A stretch of DNA of 64,000 nt, from assembly GCA_028874335.1 (NCBI GenBank), contig JAPPJY010000077.1:49689-113688 (forward strand), in the 5' to 3' direction. The notes beneath the pieces were generated by a model. The model worked only from the letters and a program-made list of their open reading frames with translations. It had not been told where the DNA came from and searched no databases. The DNA is from Gemmatimonadota bacterium. GTDB lineage: Bacteria; Latescibacterota; UBA2968; GCA-2709665. How positions within the stretch are numbered: position 1 is the first letter of the stretch; the number at the start of each line of letters is the position of its first letter. Below, piece after piece: positions 42,312 through 51,492 of the stretch. A program made the position numbers and the translations under genes.

Positions 42312-42965
42312 GTGGCTGAGTTGACATATCCCGACTTGGATACCTATCGGCGGGAGGTGTTCGCCCGGGAGGACGAACTGCTGAAAAGCGTAATGCCCGG
42401 CGCGGCCGCTCAAGGGCTTCCGCGCATATCCATCAGTCCGGAATCGGGCAAGACACTATATCTTCTGGCAAAGGCAATCGAAGCGAAAAGAATCCTGGAA
42501 TTCGGTTCCCTCGCCGGCTACTCGGGGATATGGCTGGCGCGGGCATTGCCGGACGACGGGCGTTTTATATCCCTCGAGGTGGATCCGAAACACGCCGAAG
42601 TGTCGCGCGCTAATCTGGCTGCGGCAGGCCTCGCGGATCGGACTGATGTGCGGGTGGGAGCAGGCGCCGTGTTGATGCAGGGCCTGGTGGACGAGGGGCC
42701 GTTCGACCTCGTCTTTATCGATGCCGACAAGGAAAACTACCCGGTGTATCTGGACTTCGCACTCGCAAACACCAGGGTCGGCGGGTTGATCGTGGCGGAC
42801 AACGCAAACGGTCACGGTCATGCGCACGAAGCGCTGGACGCGGGAGACGGCCGGCGTGGAATTCAGGAATACAACAGACGCGTGGCGCAGCACCCGCGCC
42901 TGATTTCGAACATCATCCCGGTTGGAGGTTGGCTGGCGGTTTCCCTGGTTGTTGAGACGGATTGA
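42312..42965 (+). CDS. Class I SAM-dependent O-methyltransferase
   Basis: A 217-residue caffeoyl-CoA/catechol O-methyltransferase-like protein. Motifs: PRISISPESGKTLYLLA, ILEFGSLAGYSGIWLA (SAM motif I, about residue 60), ISLEVDPKHAEV, FDLVFIDADKENY (divalent-metal Asp) and GGLIVADNANGHG (Asp/Asn metal ligands). These enzymes methylate catechol-like hydroxyls using Mg(II). The GTG start is chosen because GGAGG lies eight bases before it; a TTG five codons earlier is possible. A small-molecule methyltransferase amid sugar enzymes is unexpected and suggests a methylated aromatic or cyclitol substrate. Confidence 0.9.
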   Translation: MAELTYPDLDTYRREVFAREDELLKSVMPGAAAQGLPRISISPESGKTLYLLAKAIEAKRILEFGSLAGYSGIWLARALPDDGRFISLEVDPKHAEVSRANLAAAGLADRTDVRVGAGAVLMQGLVDEGPFDLVFIDADKENYPVYLDFALANTRVGGLIVADNANGHGHAHEALDAGDGRRGIQEYNRRVAQHPRLISNIIPVGGWLAVSLVVETD

Positions 42966-43010
42966 ACCGCCGAACGGCAAAGCCGGGAAGGCGCCGGACG
43001 GGGAACGCCC

Positions 43011-44411
43011 ATGCGGATGAAGAAGAACCTCCTCGTGATTCTGTGCGATCAACTCCAGAGACAGACTCTGGGCGCTTACGGAGGGCGAATTCCCACGCCC
43101 CGCCTCGACGGGCTGGCCGAACGAAGCGCGGTATTCCAGGAGTTTTACTGTGCATCCCCTCTGTGCGTGCCCACCCGCCCTTCCATGATGACCGGACGCT
43201 GGCCGCACGCCCACGGTGCGACGACATTCGGCCCGGGGTACGAAACGTTGAACGCCGGCGAGCAACTGCTGATCGACGTACTGCTGGATAACGGGTATCA
43301 CGTCGGATACGAGGGCATCTGGCACGTCAACCGGCAGCCTGAGGACGACCGTTCCGGAGAATACGCCCACTTCGTGCCGCGCGGCTTCCCGTACAAAGAC
43401 CACCTCAGAATGCTGATCGCACAGGGCGGTAAAGACGGAGATCAAAGGGCGCCCATCTCCACCCCCACGGACGGTGGGGCAATGTACGATTGGGGAATAA
43501 GCATCCCCGTTCCGGCGCGCTGGCAGGAGCCGGCCGATGCACATCCCGATATGGAGATTGCGAGAAACGTAAGTGAATTCATCCGCCGTGCGCCGGGCGA
43601 TCGGCCGTTTGCGGCATGGTGTTCGCTGGGCGGTCCCCATCCCCCGATTCTGGTTCCTGAACCGTATTTCAGTATGTTCTCGCCCGGTGAGATGGCGCCT
43701 CCGCCGAGCTTCGGCGAGGACATGGACGGTCTTCCGGGTCCTGTTCGGAACGCAGCCGGAGCGCAGTGCGTGCGAGGGTGGTCCTGGCGGCGCTGGGCGC
43801 TGGCGACGGCAACTTACTGGGGTTTCGTCGCGTTTCTGGACGTCTGCGTGGGCAGCGTCCTGGATGCGCTGGAGGCTTCCGGCAGGGCGGACGACACGGT
43901 TGTTGTCTTCACCTGCGATCACGGTGAAATGCTCGGCGCTCACAACCTCTACCAGAAGGGCGTGCTTTACGCGGAATCCATCCAGTTGCCGGCAATGATC
44001 GCCTCAACAGGTATCGAACCCGGTGTTCGAGGCGGTTTCGGCTCACACGTCGATTTGCCGCCGACCATTCTTGACCTGCTGGATCTTCCACCGATGGCGG
44101 GGGTACAGGGCAGAAGCCTGATGCCGGATCTGACGGGCGCCCGGAGCGGCGCCGGCGGGGCGGCGTTTGTCGAGTTCAACGGGTATAACCGGGGAGGGAT
44201 TCATACGAGGGGGGTGGTGACCGACACTTACAAATACATCTACCATCACCGCGATGCCGATCAACTCTTCGATCGCAAAGCGGATCCGAATGAGCTGCAA
44301 AACCTCGCGCAAGAGCCAGGTTTTCGTGGGGCCCGAGACGACCTGAGAGCGCAACTCGCCGGCTGGATGCGGGAAACCGGCGATTTTCTGCGTCCTGCCT
44401 GGCCGGCATGA
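43011..44411 (+). CDS. Sulfatase, Cys-type arylsulfatase family
   Basis: A 466-residue alkaline-phosphatase-superfamily sulfatase. The N-terminal metal motif is LLVILCDQLQRQTLGAYG (Asp ligand), and the formylglycine site reads PLCVPTRPSMMTGRWP, a Cys-x-Pro-x-Arg motif near residue 52. The second metal site is TCDHGEMLGAHNLYQKG, and the C-terminal DADQLFDRKADPNELQNLA is family-typical. The active Cys must be oxidised by a maturase (FGE or anSME) that is not encoded here. No signal peptide is visible, so it probably works in the cytoplasm on imported sulfate esters, or belongs to the phosphonate/choline-sulfatase-like branch. Confidence 0.92.
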   Translation: MRMKKNLLVILCDQLQRQTLGAYGGRIPTPRLDGLAERSAVFQEFYCASPLCVPTRPSMMTGRWPHAHGATTFGPGYETLNAGEQLLIDVLLDNGYHVGYEGIWHVNRQPEDDRSGEYAHFVPRGFPYKDHLRMLIAQGGKDGDQRAPISTPTDGGAMYDWGISIPVPARWQEPADAHPDMEIARNVSEFIRRAPGDRPFAAWCSLGGPHPPILVPEPYFSMFSPGEMAPPPSFGEDMDGLPGPVRNAAGAQCVRGWSWRRWALATATYWGFVAFLDVCVGSVLDALEASGRADDTVVVFTCDHGEMLGAHNLYQKGVLYAESIQLPAMIASTGIEPGVRGGFGSHVDLPPTILDLLDLPPMAGVQGRSLMPDLTGARSGAGGAAFVEFNGYNRGGIHTRGVVTDTYKYIYHHRDADQLFDRKADPNELQNLAQEPGFRGARDDLRAQLAGWMRETGDFLRPAWPA

Positions 44412-44429
44412 CGCAAGGGAGAAACCGGG

Positions 44430-45677
44430 ATGGCGAAGAATCGGACATTGCCTCCGGAGAGTCCCGTGCGAAGTCTGCACGCCGGGGCTTCCGTACTGGA
44501 CGATGAGGAGGTGCAGGAGGTTCTGGCGGTCATTAAGAGTCGATCGCTTTCAAGGGATTACGGTCCCGACCGACTGGACATGGTGGCGCGTTTTGAACAG
44601 GGCTTTGCCCGGAAGATGGATTCCGCCTACGCGCTTGCAGTGACTTCCGGAACGGCCGCAATCAAGGTCGCCCTGGTTGCTGCGGGGGTCGGCCCGGGCG
44701 ACGAGGTGATCATGCCGCCGGTCACATTTGTGGCCACGCCGGGGGCCGTCGTCCTGCTCGGAGGCGTGCCGATCTTTTCCGAAGTCGACGGTTCGATGAC
44801 GATGGACCCGGATGATATCGAAGCCAGAATCACGCCCCGGACGAAGGCCATACTGCCGGTACACCTGTGGGGGACGCCCTGCAGGATGGATGACATTATG
44901 GAGGTCGCCGCGAAGCATGGACTGAATGTGGTCGAAGACTGCTCCCAGAGCGCCGGCGCTTCGTACAATGGCAAAGCCATCGGGACGTGGGGCGATCTGG
45001 GTGCGTTCAGCCTGCAGTTCGGCAAGATTATCACGTCCGGTGAGGGCGGTGTGGTGTTGTCCGACAATGCGGAACTCTACGAACGCGCCGTACGCTACCA
45101 CGACCAGGGGCTTTTTCGGGAAAAGACCCGGTTTCCGGGCTTCGAGCCGTCCCTGGAACCCTTCGTGGGCGAGAATTACCGCATGCCCGAGATGTCCGGG
45201 GCGGTCGCGCTCGCGCAGCTTCAGAAGATGGATGACGTCGTCGAGTCGCTGCGTGGCAAGTTCCGGCGATTCAAGGATGGCATCGCCGGCGCGCCCGGTG
45301 TGAAAATCAGGCCGACGAACGACGAAGACGGCCACCTCGGGGTACACTGGGATCTCATCTTCGAGGATCGAGACACCTGCTCACGGTTTGCAAAGGCGAT
45401 GCGCGCTCGAGGGTTTTCGGCCGGTTTGGGATACGGCGGAAAGCCGGTCTATATGGGGCCGCCCATCCGGAACCAGGCCACGGCTTCACCCCACTCGAAT
45501 CCCTGGAATTCTCCGGTGTACGACGGCGATGTCTCCTACGGCCCCGGACTGTGCCCCCGCACCGAAGACCTGCTTCAGCGGGTACTCCTGCTGACCACCG
45601 TCAATCCGTGGTTTCCCACCGAAAGAATCGACGCCCTCGCCGCGGCGGTTCGCGACTCCGCAGTGGAGGTATTCTGA
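44430..45677 (+). CDS. DegT/DnrJ/EryC1/StrS-family PLP aminotransferase
   Basis: A 415-residue fold-type I PLP enzyme. SDYGPDRLDMVARFEQGFA in part, then VTSGTAAIKVALVAAG, ILPVHLWGTPCRM, VVEDCSQSAGASYNGK and FSLQFGKIITSGEGG, where the Lys near residue 195 holds PLP. The late YRMPEMSGAVALAQL motif is family-specific. DegT enzymes aminate nucleotide-linked keto-sugars, and some (StsC) aminate scyllo-inosose. With a Gfo/Idh/MocA dehydrogenase in the same run, a dehydrogenation-transamination pair on a sugar or inositol is a reasonable inference. Confidence 0.92.
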   Translation: MAKNRTLPPESPVRSLHAGASVLDDEEVQEVLAVIKSRSLSRDYGPDRLDMVARFEQGFARKMDSAYALAVTSGTAAIKVALVAAGVGPGDEVIMPPVTFVATPGAVVLLGGVPIFSEVDGSMTMDPDDIEARITPRTKAILPVHLWGTPCRMDDIMEVAAKHGLNVVEDCSQSAGASYNGKAIGTWGDLGAFSLQFGKIITSGEGGVVLSDNAELYERAVRYHDQGLFREKTRFPGFEPSLEPFVGENYRMPEMSGAVALAQLQKMDDVVESLRGKFRRFKDGIAGAPGVKIRPTNDEDGHLGVHWDLIFEDRDTCSRFAKAMRARGFSAGLGYGGKPVYMGPPIRNQATASPHSNPWNSPVYDGDVSYGPGLCPRTEDLLQRVLLLTTVNPWFPTERIDALAAAVRDSAVEVF

Positions 45678-45721
45678 ATGGTCCGCCAGGGGATCTCACA
45701 TTGCAGACCCGGGGCAACGAC

Positions 45722-46666
45722 ATGAAAATCCTGCTTCGCGTGGAGCTGGCGGAACGTCACAAGGAAGAGATTGCGTCTGCGGTCGACGGCGCACAACTGG
45801 TGATGCCCGGGTCCGAAGCCGAAATGCTGGAGGTCATGCCCGAGGTGGAGGTGGTTTTTGGCGGCCTGAGCGCGGAGATGTTCCTGCGGGGGGAGCGCTT
45901 GCGGTGGGTACAGACCTGGGGCGCCGGCGTTGACGGGCAGCTGTTCAAGTCGTTTGTCGACAGTAACGTCGTATTGACAAGCGGTCGCGGAACCGTCGGC
46001 GTGCATCTGGCCGAACACGCCATGGCATTGTTGCTGGGGCTCACACGGGGTATCGCATGGGCCGTACGGAAGCCCGGGTGGGACCAGCGTATGCCGATCC
46101 GGAACGCGAGCTGGGAACTTGTAGGACTGACGATGGGAATCGTGGGTCTGGGAGGGACAGGCCGGGAACTCGCCAGGAGAGCCGGCGCGTTCGGCATGCG
46201 GGTCATCGCGGTGGACCCGGAAGACGTGGATGTGCCCGCCTGCGTGGCGTCCTGCTGGAAGATGGACCGGTTTCACGACCTTCTGGCGTTGTCCGACGTG
46301 GTGTCCGTATGCGCGCCCCTGACGCCCGATACACGGGGACTGTTCGACGAACGCGCCTTCCGCTCCATGAAATCCGGCGCGCTGCTGATCAATGTCACGC
46401 GAGGCGGAATCATGGACGAAGACGCGCTGGTCGACGCGCTGGCGCGTGGACGGATCGCCGGGGCGGGACTGGACGTCGTACCGGTTGAGCCGCTCCCGCC
46501 TGACCATCCATTGTGGAAAATGGAAAACGTCCTGATCACCCCGCACACGGCCGGAGGGTCGCCGAACAGGCAGGACCGCATTGTGAGCCTGTTCTGCGAA
46601 AACCTGAAGCGGCTGGAGGCCGGTCAGCCGCTGTTGAGCGTGATCGACAAGAAAAAGGGATATTGA
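45722..46666 (+). CDS. D-2-hydroxyacid dehydrogenase
   Basis: A 314-residue NAD-dependent D-isomer 2-hydroxyacid dehydrogenase. The nucleotide site reads GIVGLGGTGRELARRAGAFG (about residue 138). Catalytic residues appear in NVTRGGIMDEDALV (Arg), AGLDVVPVEPLP (Glu) and ITPHTAGG (His). The N-terminal domain is complete, so the ATG at MKILLRVELA is used rather than an in-frame start inside the aminotransferase gene. It reduces an alpha-keto acid or oxidises a 2-hydroxyacid; sugar-acid breakdown is a possible role in this cluster. Confidence 0.92.
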   Translation: MKILLRVELAERHKEEIASAVDGAQLVMPGSEAEMLEVMPEVEVVFGGLSAEMFLRGERLRWVQTWGAGVDGQLFKSFVDSNVVLTSGRGTVGVHLAEHAMALLLGLTRGIAWAVRKPGWDQRMPIRNASWELVGLTMGIVGLGGTGRELARRAGAFGMRVIAVDPEDVDVPACVASCWKMDRFHDLLALSDVVSVCAPLTPDTRGLFDERAFRSMKSGALLINVTRGGIMDEDALVDALARGRIAGAGLDVVPVEPLPPDHPLWKMENVLITPHTAGGSPNRQDRIVSLFCENLKRLEAGQPLLSVIDKKKGY

Positions 46667-46669
46667 ACG

Positions 46670-47737
46670 GTGCGGGCGTTCTTCTTCTGGGAAGCCGCGG
46701 CCGGGGGCCTGGGTCTGCAGGACAGGTGCAATCCCTACGGGCCCCTGCTTGCTCGCGACCTGGCGCGGCTCGGCATCCACCTCGAGCTTGGCGATTACGC
46801 GTTCAGGCGGGATTGGCTGGAAGAGGCGCGATGTGATTATGCGGTATTGCACCTGAACTGGCTTCACTGGTTCTACCGGGACGACACCCTTGAGAAATCG
46901 GTTTCCCGGCTTAACCGCTTCGCAGACAATATCCACTATGCCAGGGAATTGGGGTACCGGGTGGTCTGGACACTGCACAACAGGTACCCGCACGAACGAC
47001 CGTTCCCGGACCTGGATCATATGGCGCGGTTGATCGTGGGCAGTCTGGCCGACGACATGATTGCGCACTGCAATTACGGCGCCGGACTTGCGCGCAGGCT
47101 TTTCTATCGTACGCACCGGGTGCACGTCATTCCGCACGGCCACTACATCGACATCTTCCCCAACGAGATCTCCAGAGACGCAGCCCGGCGCCGGTTGGAG
47201 TTGCCCGCGGACGCGTTTGTCTATCTTTTTTTTGGAAATGCCAGGGTATACAAGGGCATCGAAGCGCTGATCCGTTCCTATCGTGAGTGTGCGGCTGCGG
47301 ACACGCGGCTGGCTATCATGACCCGAAGGGCTTTCGATGGAAGTCACGCCGAACGGGTCATTGCTCTTGCGGAAGCGGACGAACGCATTCGCGTCTTCAC
47401 GCACACCTTTTTCCCCAACGAGGATTTCCAGATCTATCTGAATGCCGCGGACGTCGTCGTACTGCCGTTTTCACAGGTTCTGACATCCGGATCCGCAATC
47501 GCCGCCCTCTCGTTCGGTAAACCGGTAATCCTGCCGGCGATGGGATGCCTACCGGAACTGGTCGATGATTCAATGGGCATATTGTACGACCCGAAGGACA
47601 GCGGGGCGCTGTCAAACGCGCTGCTCGACATCAGACGGCGCGATCTCGATGCCGCCGGCCGCGCCGCGTTGGAGCGCGCCAGGTCGCTCGACTGGCGCGG
47701 GATCGCGGGGCGGGTCGCCGAAGTCTATCGGTCATAG
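46670..47737 (+). CDS. GT4-like glycosyltransferase
   Basis: A 355-residue GT-B glycosyltransferase starting with GTG, three bases after the previous stop. The C-terminal donor domain shows FVYLFFGNARVYKGIEALI, then VVLPFSQVLTSGSAIAALSFGKPVI and GCLPELV, matching the GT4 pattern with the SGS/ALSFGKPV segment. The N-terminal half has HLNWLHWFYRD and VWTLHNRYPHE, as in GT4 enzymes that start with a Trp/His-rich acceptor strand. Donor and acceptor are unknown. A biosynthetic transferase inside an apparently degradative run is unusual. Confidence 0.86.
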   Translation: MRAFFFWEAAAGGLGLQDRCNPYGPLLARDLARLGIHLELGDYAFRRDWLEEARCDYAVLHLNWLHWFYRDDTLEKSVSRLNRFADNIHYARELGYRVVWTLHNRYPHERPFPDLDHMARLIVGSLADDMIAHCNYGAGLARRLFYRTHRVHVIPHGHYIDIFPNEISRDAARRRLELPADAFVYLFFGNARVYKGIEALIRSYRECAAADTRLAIMTRRAFDGSHAERVIALAEADERIRVFTHTFFPNEDFQIYLNAADVVVLPFSQVLTSGSAIAALSFGKPVILPAMGCLPELVDDSMGILYDPKDSGALSNALLDIRRRDLDAAGRAALERARSLDWRGIAGRVAEVYRS

Positions 47738-47746
47738 GCAGGCATT

Positions 47747-48844
47747 ATGATCATTACCGGCGTCGATCTGACCGCCGTCAGGGTGAATCACCGGGGAGAC
47801 TGGGTCTTTGTCTTCGTCAATACCGACGAGGGCCTGCGCGGCCTGGGGGAATTGCGCGCGGGCAGGAACTACGCCGGCCGGATCCGGGCTACGAAGGCGC
47901 TCGCCGAATGGCTGCGGGGCCGGGATCCCCGCCGGATTAGGGAATTCCTGAACCGGTTTGCGCGAACCGGCTGCGACAGAGATACCTTCGGCGCGGTCAG
48001 CGCACTGGAACAGGCGCTTTGGGATATTCTCGGAAAGTCGCTCGACGTTCCCGTCTACACACTTCTGGGAGGACCCGTCCGCGACGACGTCCGCCTCTAT
48101 GCCAACATCAACAGGGCATCGGAGGATCGCAGCCCCGAAAACTTCGCGTCCCTGGCCGCCCGGGCGGTCGGAGAGGGATTCGATGCGGTCAAGCTGGCGC
48201 CCTTTGACGAGATGCATCGCGATATAGACTCGGCTGCGGATGCCGTGCCGGGCATCGCCAGGGTACAGGCGGTCCGTCGGGCGGTCGGATCGGATGTGGA
48301 TCTGCTGGTTGACTGCCACAGCCGCTTTACCGTCAGGGGCGCCCTGGAAACCGCCGCGGCGCTTCGTGAACTTGATGTCTATTGGTTCGAGCAACCAGTC
48401 TCCGAAGCTCAACTGAACGCCGTCGTTGAGGTGAACCGGCGTTGCGGGCTGCAAACGGCCGGCGGCGAAGGGCGAGTGACGGGAAGCGAGTTCCGGGAGG
48501 TGCTGGAGAATGCGGCGATGGACGTGATCATGCCGGACGTGACGGTTGTGGGCGGTATCGCGAATCTGAAGTCGATCGCTGAGATGGCGGAGACGTTCGG
48601 CGTTCCTACGGCGCCGCATGGTCCGTTCGGGCCGGTTGCCGTAAGCGCCGGTATGCACGTCATGGTCACCCACCCCGGCTTCATGATTCTGGAATATGGA
48701 TGGGGCGAGATCAAGTGGCGAAGGGAGTTGACCCTTTCGTCGGAAGAAATCGTCAACGGCCGCATCCGGCCCGGCCGGCGACCCGGTCTCGGGGTGGAAC
48801 TGAACCCTGATGTGCTGAAAGCGCACGCCGTGACGTTGAATTGA
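47747..48844 (+). CDS. Enolase-superfamily sugar-acid dehydratase-like enzyme
   Basis: A 365-residue mandelate racemase/muconate lactonizing enzyme of the galactonate-dehydratase type. Catalytic and metal residues: VKLAPFDE (Lys region), LVDCHSRF (Asp, His), YWFEQPVSE (Glu), GGEGRVTG (Glu) and TAPHGPFGPVA (His). LEQALWDILGKSLDVPVY is the typical capping-barrel junction. These enzymes remove water from acid sugars such as galactonate, gluconate or mannonate. It is more complete in metal ligands than the related gene at 38.1 kb. It fits a sugar-acid role for the operon together with the 2-hydroxyacid dehydrogenase. Confidence 0.9.
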   Translation: MIITGVDLTAVRVNHRGDWVFVFVNTDEGLRGLGELRAGRNYAGRIRATKALAEWLRGRDPRRIREFLNRFARTGCDRDTFGAVSALEQALWDILGKSLDVPVYTLLGGPVRDDVRLYANINRASEDRSPENFASLAARAVGEGFDAVKLAPFDEMHRDIDSAADAVPGIARVQAVRRAVGSDVDLLVDCHSRFTVRGALETAAALRELDVYWFEQPVSEAQLNAVVEVNRRCGLQTAGGEGRVTGSEFREVLENAAMDVIMPDVTVVGGIANLKSIAEMAETFGVPTAPHGPFGPVAVSAGMHVMVTHPGFMILEYGWGEIKWRRELTLSSEEIVNGRIRPGRRPGLGVELNPDVLKAHAVTLN

Positions 48845-48859
48845 TCAGTGGAGGAACGC

Positions 48860-49726
48860 ATGTTCAAGTCTCTGGCGCCGGGCGCCGTTGGTGTCAAAGC
48901 GACGCTGGCGGAAGGGCTTGAATTCGCGCGGGCCGCGGGATTTCAGGGTCTGGACGTACACATTCGAGAGGTGGCGCATTGTGTGCGAGAGAAAGGCGCT
49001 GGCCACGTCACGGGGATGTTCCGCGATGCGGGTTTGAAGATCGGCGCATGGGGATTGCCGGTCTCCTGGAACGGTCCCCTCGAAGACTATGAGCGGGATC
49101 TGCGCGCCTTGTCCGGGTTGGCCGCCGCCGCCGCGTCCGTGGGCGCTTTCAGGGTCTCGCAGTGGATTGCTCCGGCTTCCGACGAACGGCCCTTCCGAGA
49201 GCAGTTCCGATGGTGCCTGGACCGTTTGCGCCCGGTTTGCGAGGTGTTGAAGGACCACGGCTGCAGCCTCGGGCTGGAATTCATCGGGCCGAAGACGCAG
49301 CGTCTCGACAGACGGTACGGTTTTATACATTCCATGGGCGGGATGCTCGGATTCTGCGAGGCGCTGGGGACCGGCAACGCGGGTCTGTTGCTGGACTGCT
49401 GGCACTGGTATACCTCGTTGGGAACGCTCGCGGATATCAGGGCGCTCGCGCCGCGCGACGTCGTCCACGTCCATGTAAATGACGCGCCGCCGGGAGTGGG
49501 CGTGGAAGAACAGATCGATAATGTCCGCGCGCTGCCCTCGGAGACCGGCGTGATCGACCTGGCAGGGTTCCTGAGCGCGTTGAACGAGATTGGGTACGCC
49601 GGGCCAGTAACGCCGGAGCCCTTCAGCCGGACGATCCGGGGGCTTCCGGCCGGCGAAGCCGTACGGGTGACCCATCGTGGACTGGACGAAGCGTGGCGTG
49701 CGGCGGGATTGAGTTCACGCGACTGA
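48860..49726 (+). CDS. Sugar phosphate isomerase/epimerase family TIM barrel
   Basis: A 288-residue xylose-isomerase-like protein with GGAGGAACGC directly before the ATG. Barrel strands are QGLDVHIREV, LGLEFIGPK (Glu), AGLLLDCWHWY (Asp, His), VVHVHVNDAP (His, Asp) and PVTPEPFS (Glu), giving the full set of metal ligands. It is the third such barrel in the window. Close neighbours encode a sugar-acid dehydratase and a SIS-domain protein, which supports sugar isomerisation. Confidence 0.87.
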   Translation: MFKSLAPGAVGVKATLAEGLEFARAAGFQGLDVHIREVAHCVREKGAGHVTGMFRDAGLKIGAWGLPVSWNGPLEDYERDLRALSGLAAAAASVGAFRVSQWIAPASDERPFREQFRWCLDRLRPVCEVLKDHGCSLGLEFIGPKTQRLDRRYGFIHSMGGMLGFCEALGTGNAGLLLDCWHWYTSLGTLADIRALAPRDVVHVHVNDAPPGVGVEEQIDNVRALPSETGVIDLAGFLSALNEIGYAGPVTPEPFSRTIRGLPAGEAVRVTHRGLDEAWRAAGLSSRD

Positions 49727-49795
49727 CCGGCCGGCGTTGTGAAGGGGCCCGGACGGCGCAGAGCGTGAGATCACGACAAGACACTGGGGAATCCC

Positions 49796-50371
49796 ATGGA
49801 GTCCATCGAAACCTTCGCCGCGAGATACATCCGTGAAAACGAAAGGCTCCTGGCCTCGTTGAATCCCGCGGACATCGCGTCCGTCATAACGCTTATACGG
49901 AAAGCCAGGGATTCCGGAAGGCGGATTTTCGCCATAGGAAACGGAGGTAGCGCCAGTACGGCCTCTCACTTCGTGAACGATTTGGGAAAGGGGGCGTCGC
50001 TGGGCAGGGAGACCCGCTTCAAGGTGATTCCGCTGACTGACAACGTCGAGTGGATGACGGCATTGAGCAACGACTTGAGTTACGAGGACGTGTTTGTCGA
50101 GCAGCTGAAAAACTTCGCGGAACGTGGGGACGTATTGCTGGCTATCAGCGGGAGCGGGAATTCAGAAAACGTCCTGCGGGCCGTGCGCTTTGCAAATGGG
50201 AGGGGCTGCTATACGGTCGGTTTTGCCGGATTCGGCGGCGGAAAGCTGAAAGATCTGGTGCGTCGCTGCATCGTGGTGGATTCGGACCACATGGGGAGGG
50301 TTGAGGACATCCACCTGGTTCTGCAGCACATCGTCTGTTACTATTTTATGGATGCGGAACGGTCGAGATGA
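49796..50371 (+). CDS. SIS-domain phosphosugar isomerase (GmhA-like)
   Basis: A 191-residue SIS-domain protein of the phosphoheptose isomerase type. It has IFAIGNGGSASTASHFVNDLGKG (phosphosugar-binding loop, about residue 46, in part), LLAISGSGNSENVLRAV and VEDIHLVLQHIVCYYF with the Glu and His that align with GmhA catalytic residues. GmhA makes D-glycero-heptose-7-phosphate for lipopolysaccharide. Without hldE/hldD nearby, a different phosphosugar is possible. Its stop overlaps the next start (ATGA). Confidence 0.87.
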   Translation: MESIETFAARYIRENERLLASLNPADIASVITLIRKARDSGRRIFAIGNGGSASTASHFVNDLGKGASLGRETRFKVIPLTDNVEWMTALSNDLSYEDVFVEQLKNFAERGDVLLAISGSGNSENVLRAVRFANGRGCYTVGFAGFGGGKLKDLVRRCIVVDSDHMGRVEDIHLVLQHIVCYYFMDAERSR

Positions 50372-51426
50372 GCCCGACCCGCTCGGCCATGATCGCTGTC
50401 CTTCCTCTGATGTGCGGATTGAACCTGGAACTCGGGTACTATTGGCACCTTGTTCGCGGCCAGGCGCGATTGCTCTGGAACCGGCGGCCCGTCTCGAATA
50501 TGCTTGCGAACCGGCGCCTGGATCCGGGGGTCCGGGAACGGCTCGAATTCATCCAGGAGGTGCGACGGTTCGCGGAATTTCGGATCGGACTTTCCCAATC
50601 CCGCAATTACACTTCGTACATCGATATCGGTGAAGGACCGGTTTCGTGGCAGCTGACCGCGTCGCCAAGGGACCGGATCGAGCCCGTTCAATGGACGTAC
50701 CCGGTAGTGGGACGGTTTCCCTACCGGGGTTATTTTGATCTGAACCGGGCGAAGAGGGATCGGGATCGACTGGAGGCGCAGGATTTCGATACGTTATTGC
50801 GCCCCGTCGGCGCTTACAGCACGCTGGGCTGGTTTGAGGATCCAATCCTGAGTACGATGCTGCGCTATCGTGACGGCGACCTGGCCGAACTCGTCATCCA
50901 CGAGTTGGCGCACGCGACGGTATGGATTCCGGGCCGGGTCTCCTTCAATGAGAGCCTGGCGACCTTCGTGGGAGAGGCCGGCGCCTTGCAGTTCATGCGG
51001 GAGCGTCACGGACCGGACGCAGCGGTCGTGACGGACATGCTGGACAGGCGGTCCGACGAACGGACGTTCAAGCGATTCATGCGCGACGTCGCGGAAGCGC
51101 TCCAGGCGCTTTACGGGTCGGAACGCTCGTACGGTGAGAAGCTGAAGGAGCGAGAGATCATCTTCGAAGGGGCGAAGCGCCGCTTTCACCGGCTGGATCT
51201 GAAGACCGGCGTGTATTCCCGCTTTCCCCGGCGGCGGTTGAACAACGCCGTGATGATGGCCTATCGAACCTACCACGAAAAGGTCGACGTCTTCGAAAAC
51301 GTGTACCGGGAGGTCGGCGGGGATCTCGAGAAAGCCGTCCGGATCTTCAGGGAATGCGAGTCTCAGGCGGACCCCTCACGATATCTGGAAGATTGGCTGC
51401 GGAAAAACATCGGACGGCAACGGTAG
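50368..51426 (+). CDS. Putative aminopeptidase (PF10023-type)
   Basis: A 352-residue zinc peptidase. The start overlaps the SIS gene. An N-terminal hydrophobic stretch may be a signal anchor (AMIAVLPLMCGLN). It has YYWHLVRGQARLLWNRRPV, a segment typical of the Aminopep family, followed by the zinc motif VIHELAHATVW (HExxH, about residue 178) and FNESLATFVGEAG with the third ligand Glu. The C-terminal part is helical and basic. Translational coupling with the SIS gene places it in the operon, although a peptidase has no obvious sugar role. Confidence 0.85.
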   Translation: MSPTRSAMIAVLPLMCGLNLELGYYWHLVRGQARLLWNRRPVSNMLANRRLDPGVRERLEFIQEVRRFAEFRIGLSQSRNYTSYIDIGEGPVSWQLTASPRDRIEPVQWTYPVVGRFPYRGYFDLNRAKRDRDRLEAQDFDTLLRPVGAYSTLGWFEDPILSTMLRYRDGDLAELVIHELAHATVWIPGRVSFNESLATFVGEAGALQFMRERHGPDAAVVTDMLDRRSDERTFKRFMRDVAEALQALYGSERSYGEKLKEREIIFEGAKRRFHRLDLKTGVYSRFPRRRLNNAVMMAYRTYHEKVDVFENVYREVGGDLEKAVRIFRECESQADPSRYLEDWLRKNIGRQR

Positions 51427-51492
51427 GCCGTCTGCTTCCGTCCCGCGGATCTCACCTGGGGATTCGTCATTTGCGCACGGATCGCGTACGAA

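Noticed and set aside
42456..43943. Open frame of 495 codons on the minus strand
   Set aside because: It lies antisense to the O-methyltransferase and sulfatase genes, has low-complexity His/Arg/Gln-rich composition and no recognisable domain; long antisense frames are expected at this G+C.
45575..47404. Open frame of 609 codons on the minus strand
   Set aside because: Antisense to the 2-hydroxyacid dehydrogenase and glycosyltransferase genes, with no family resemblance and an Arg/His/Gln/Val-rich shadow composition.
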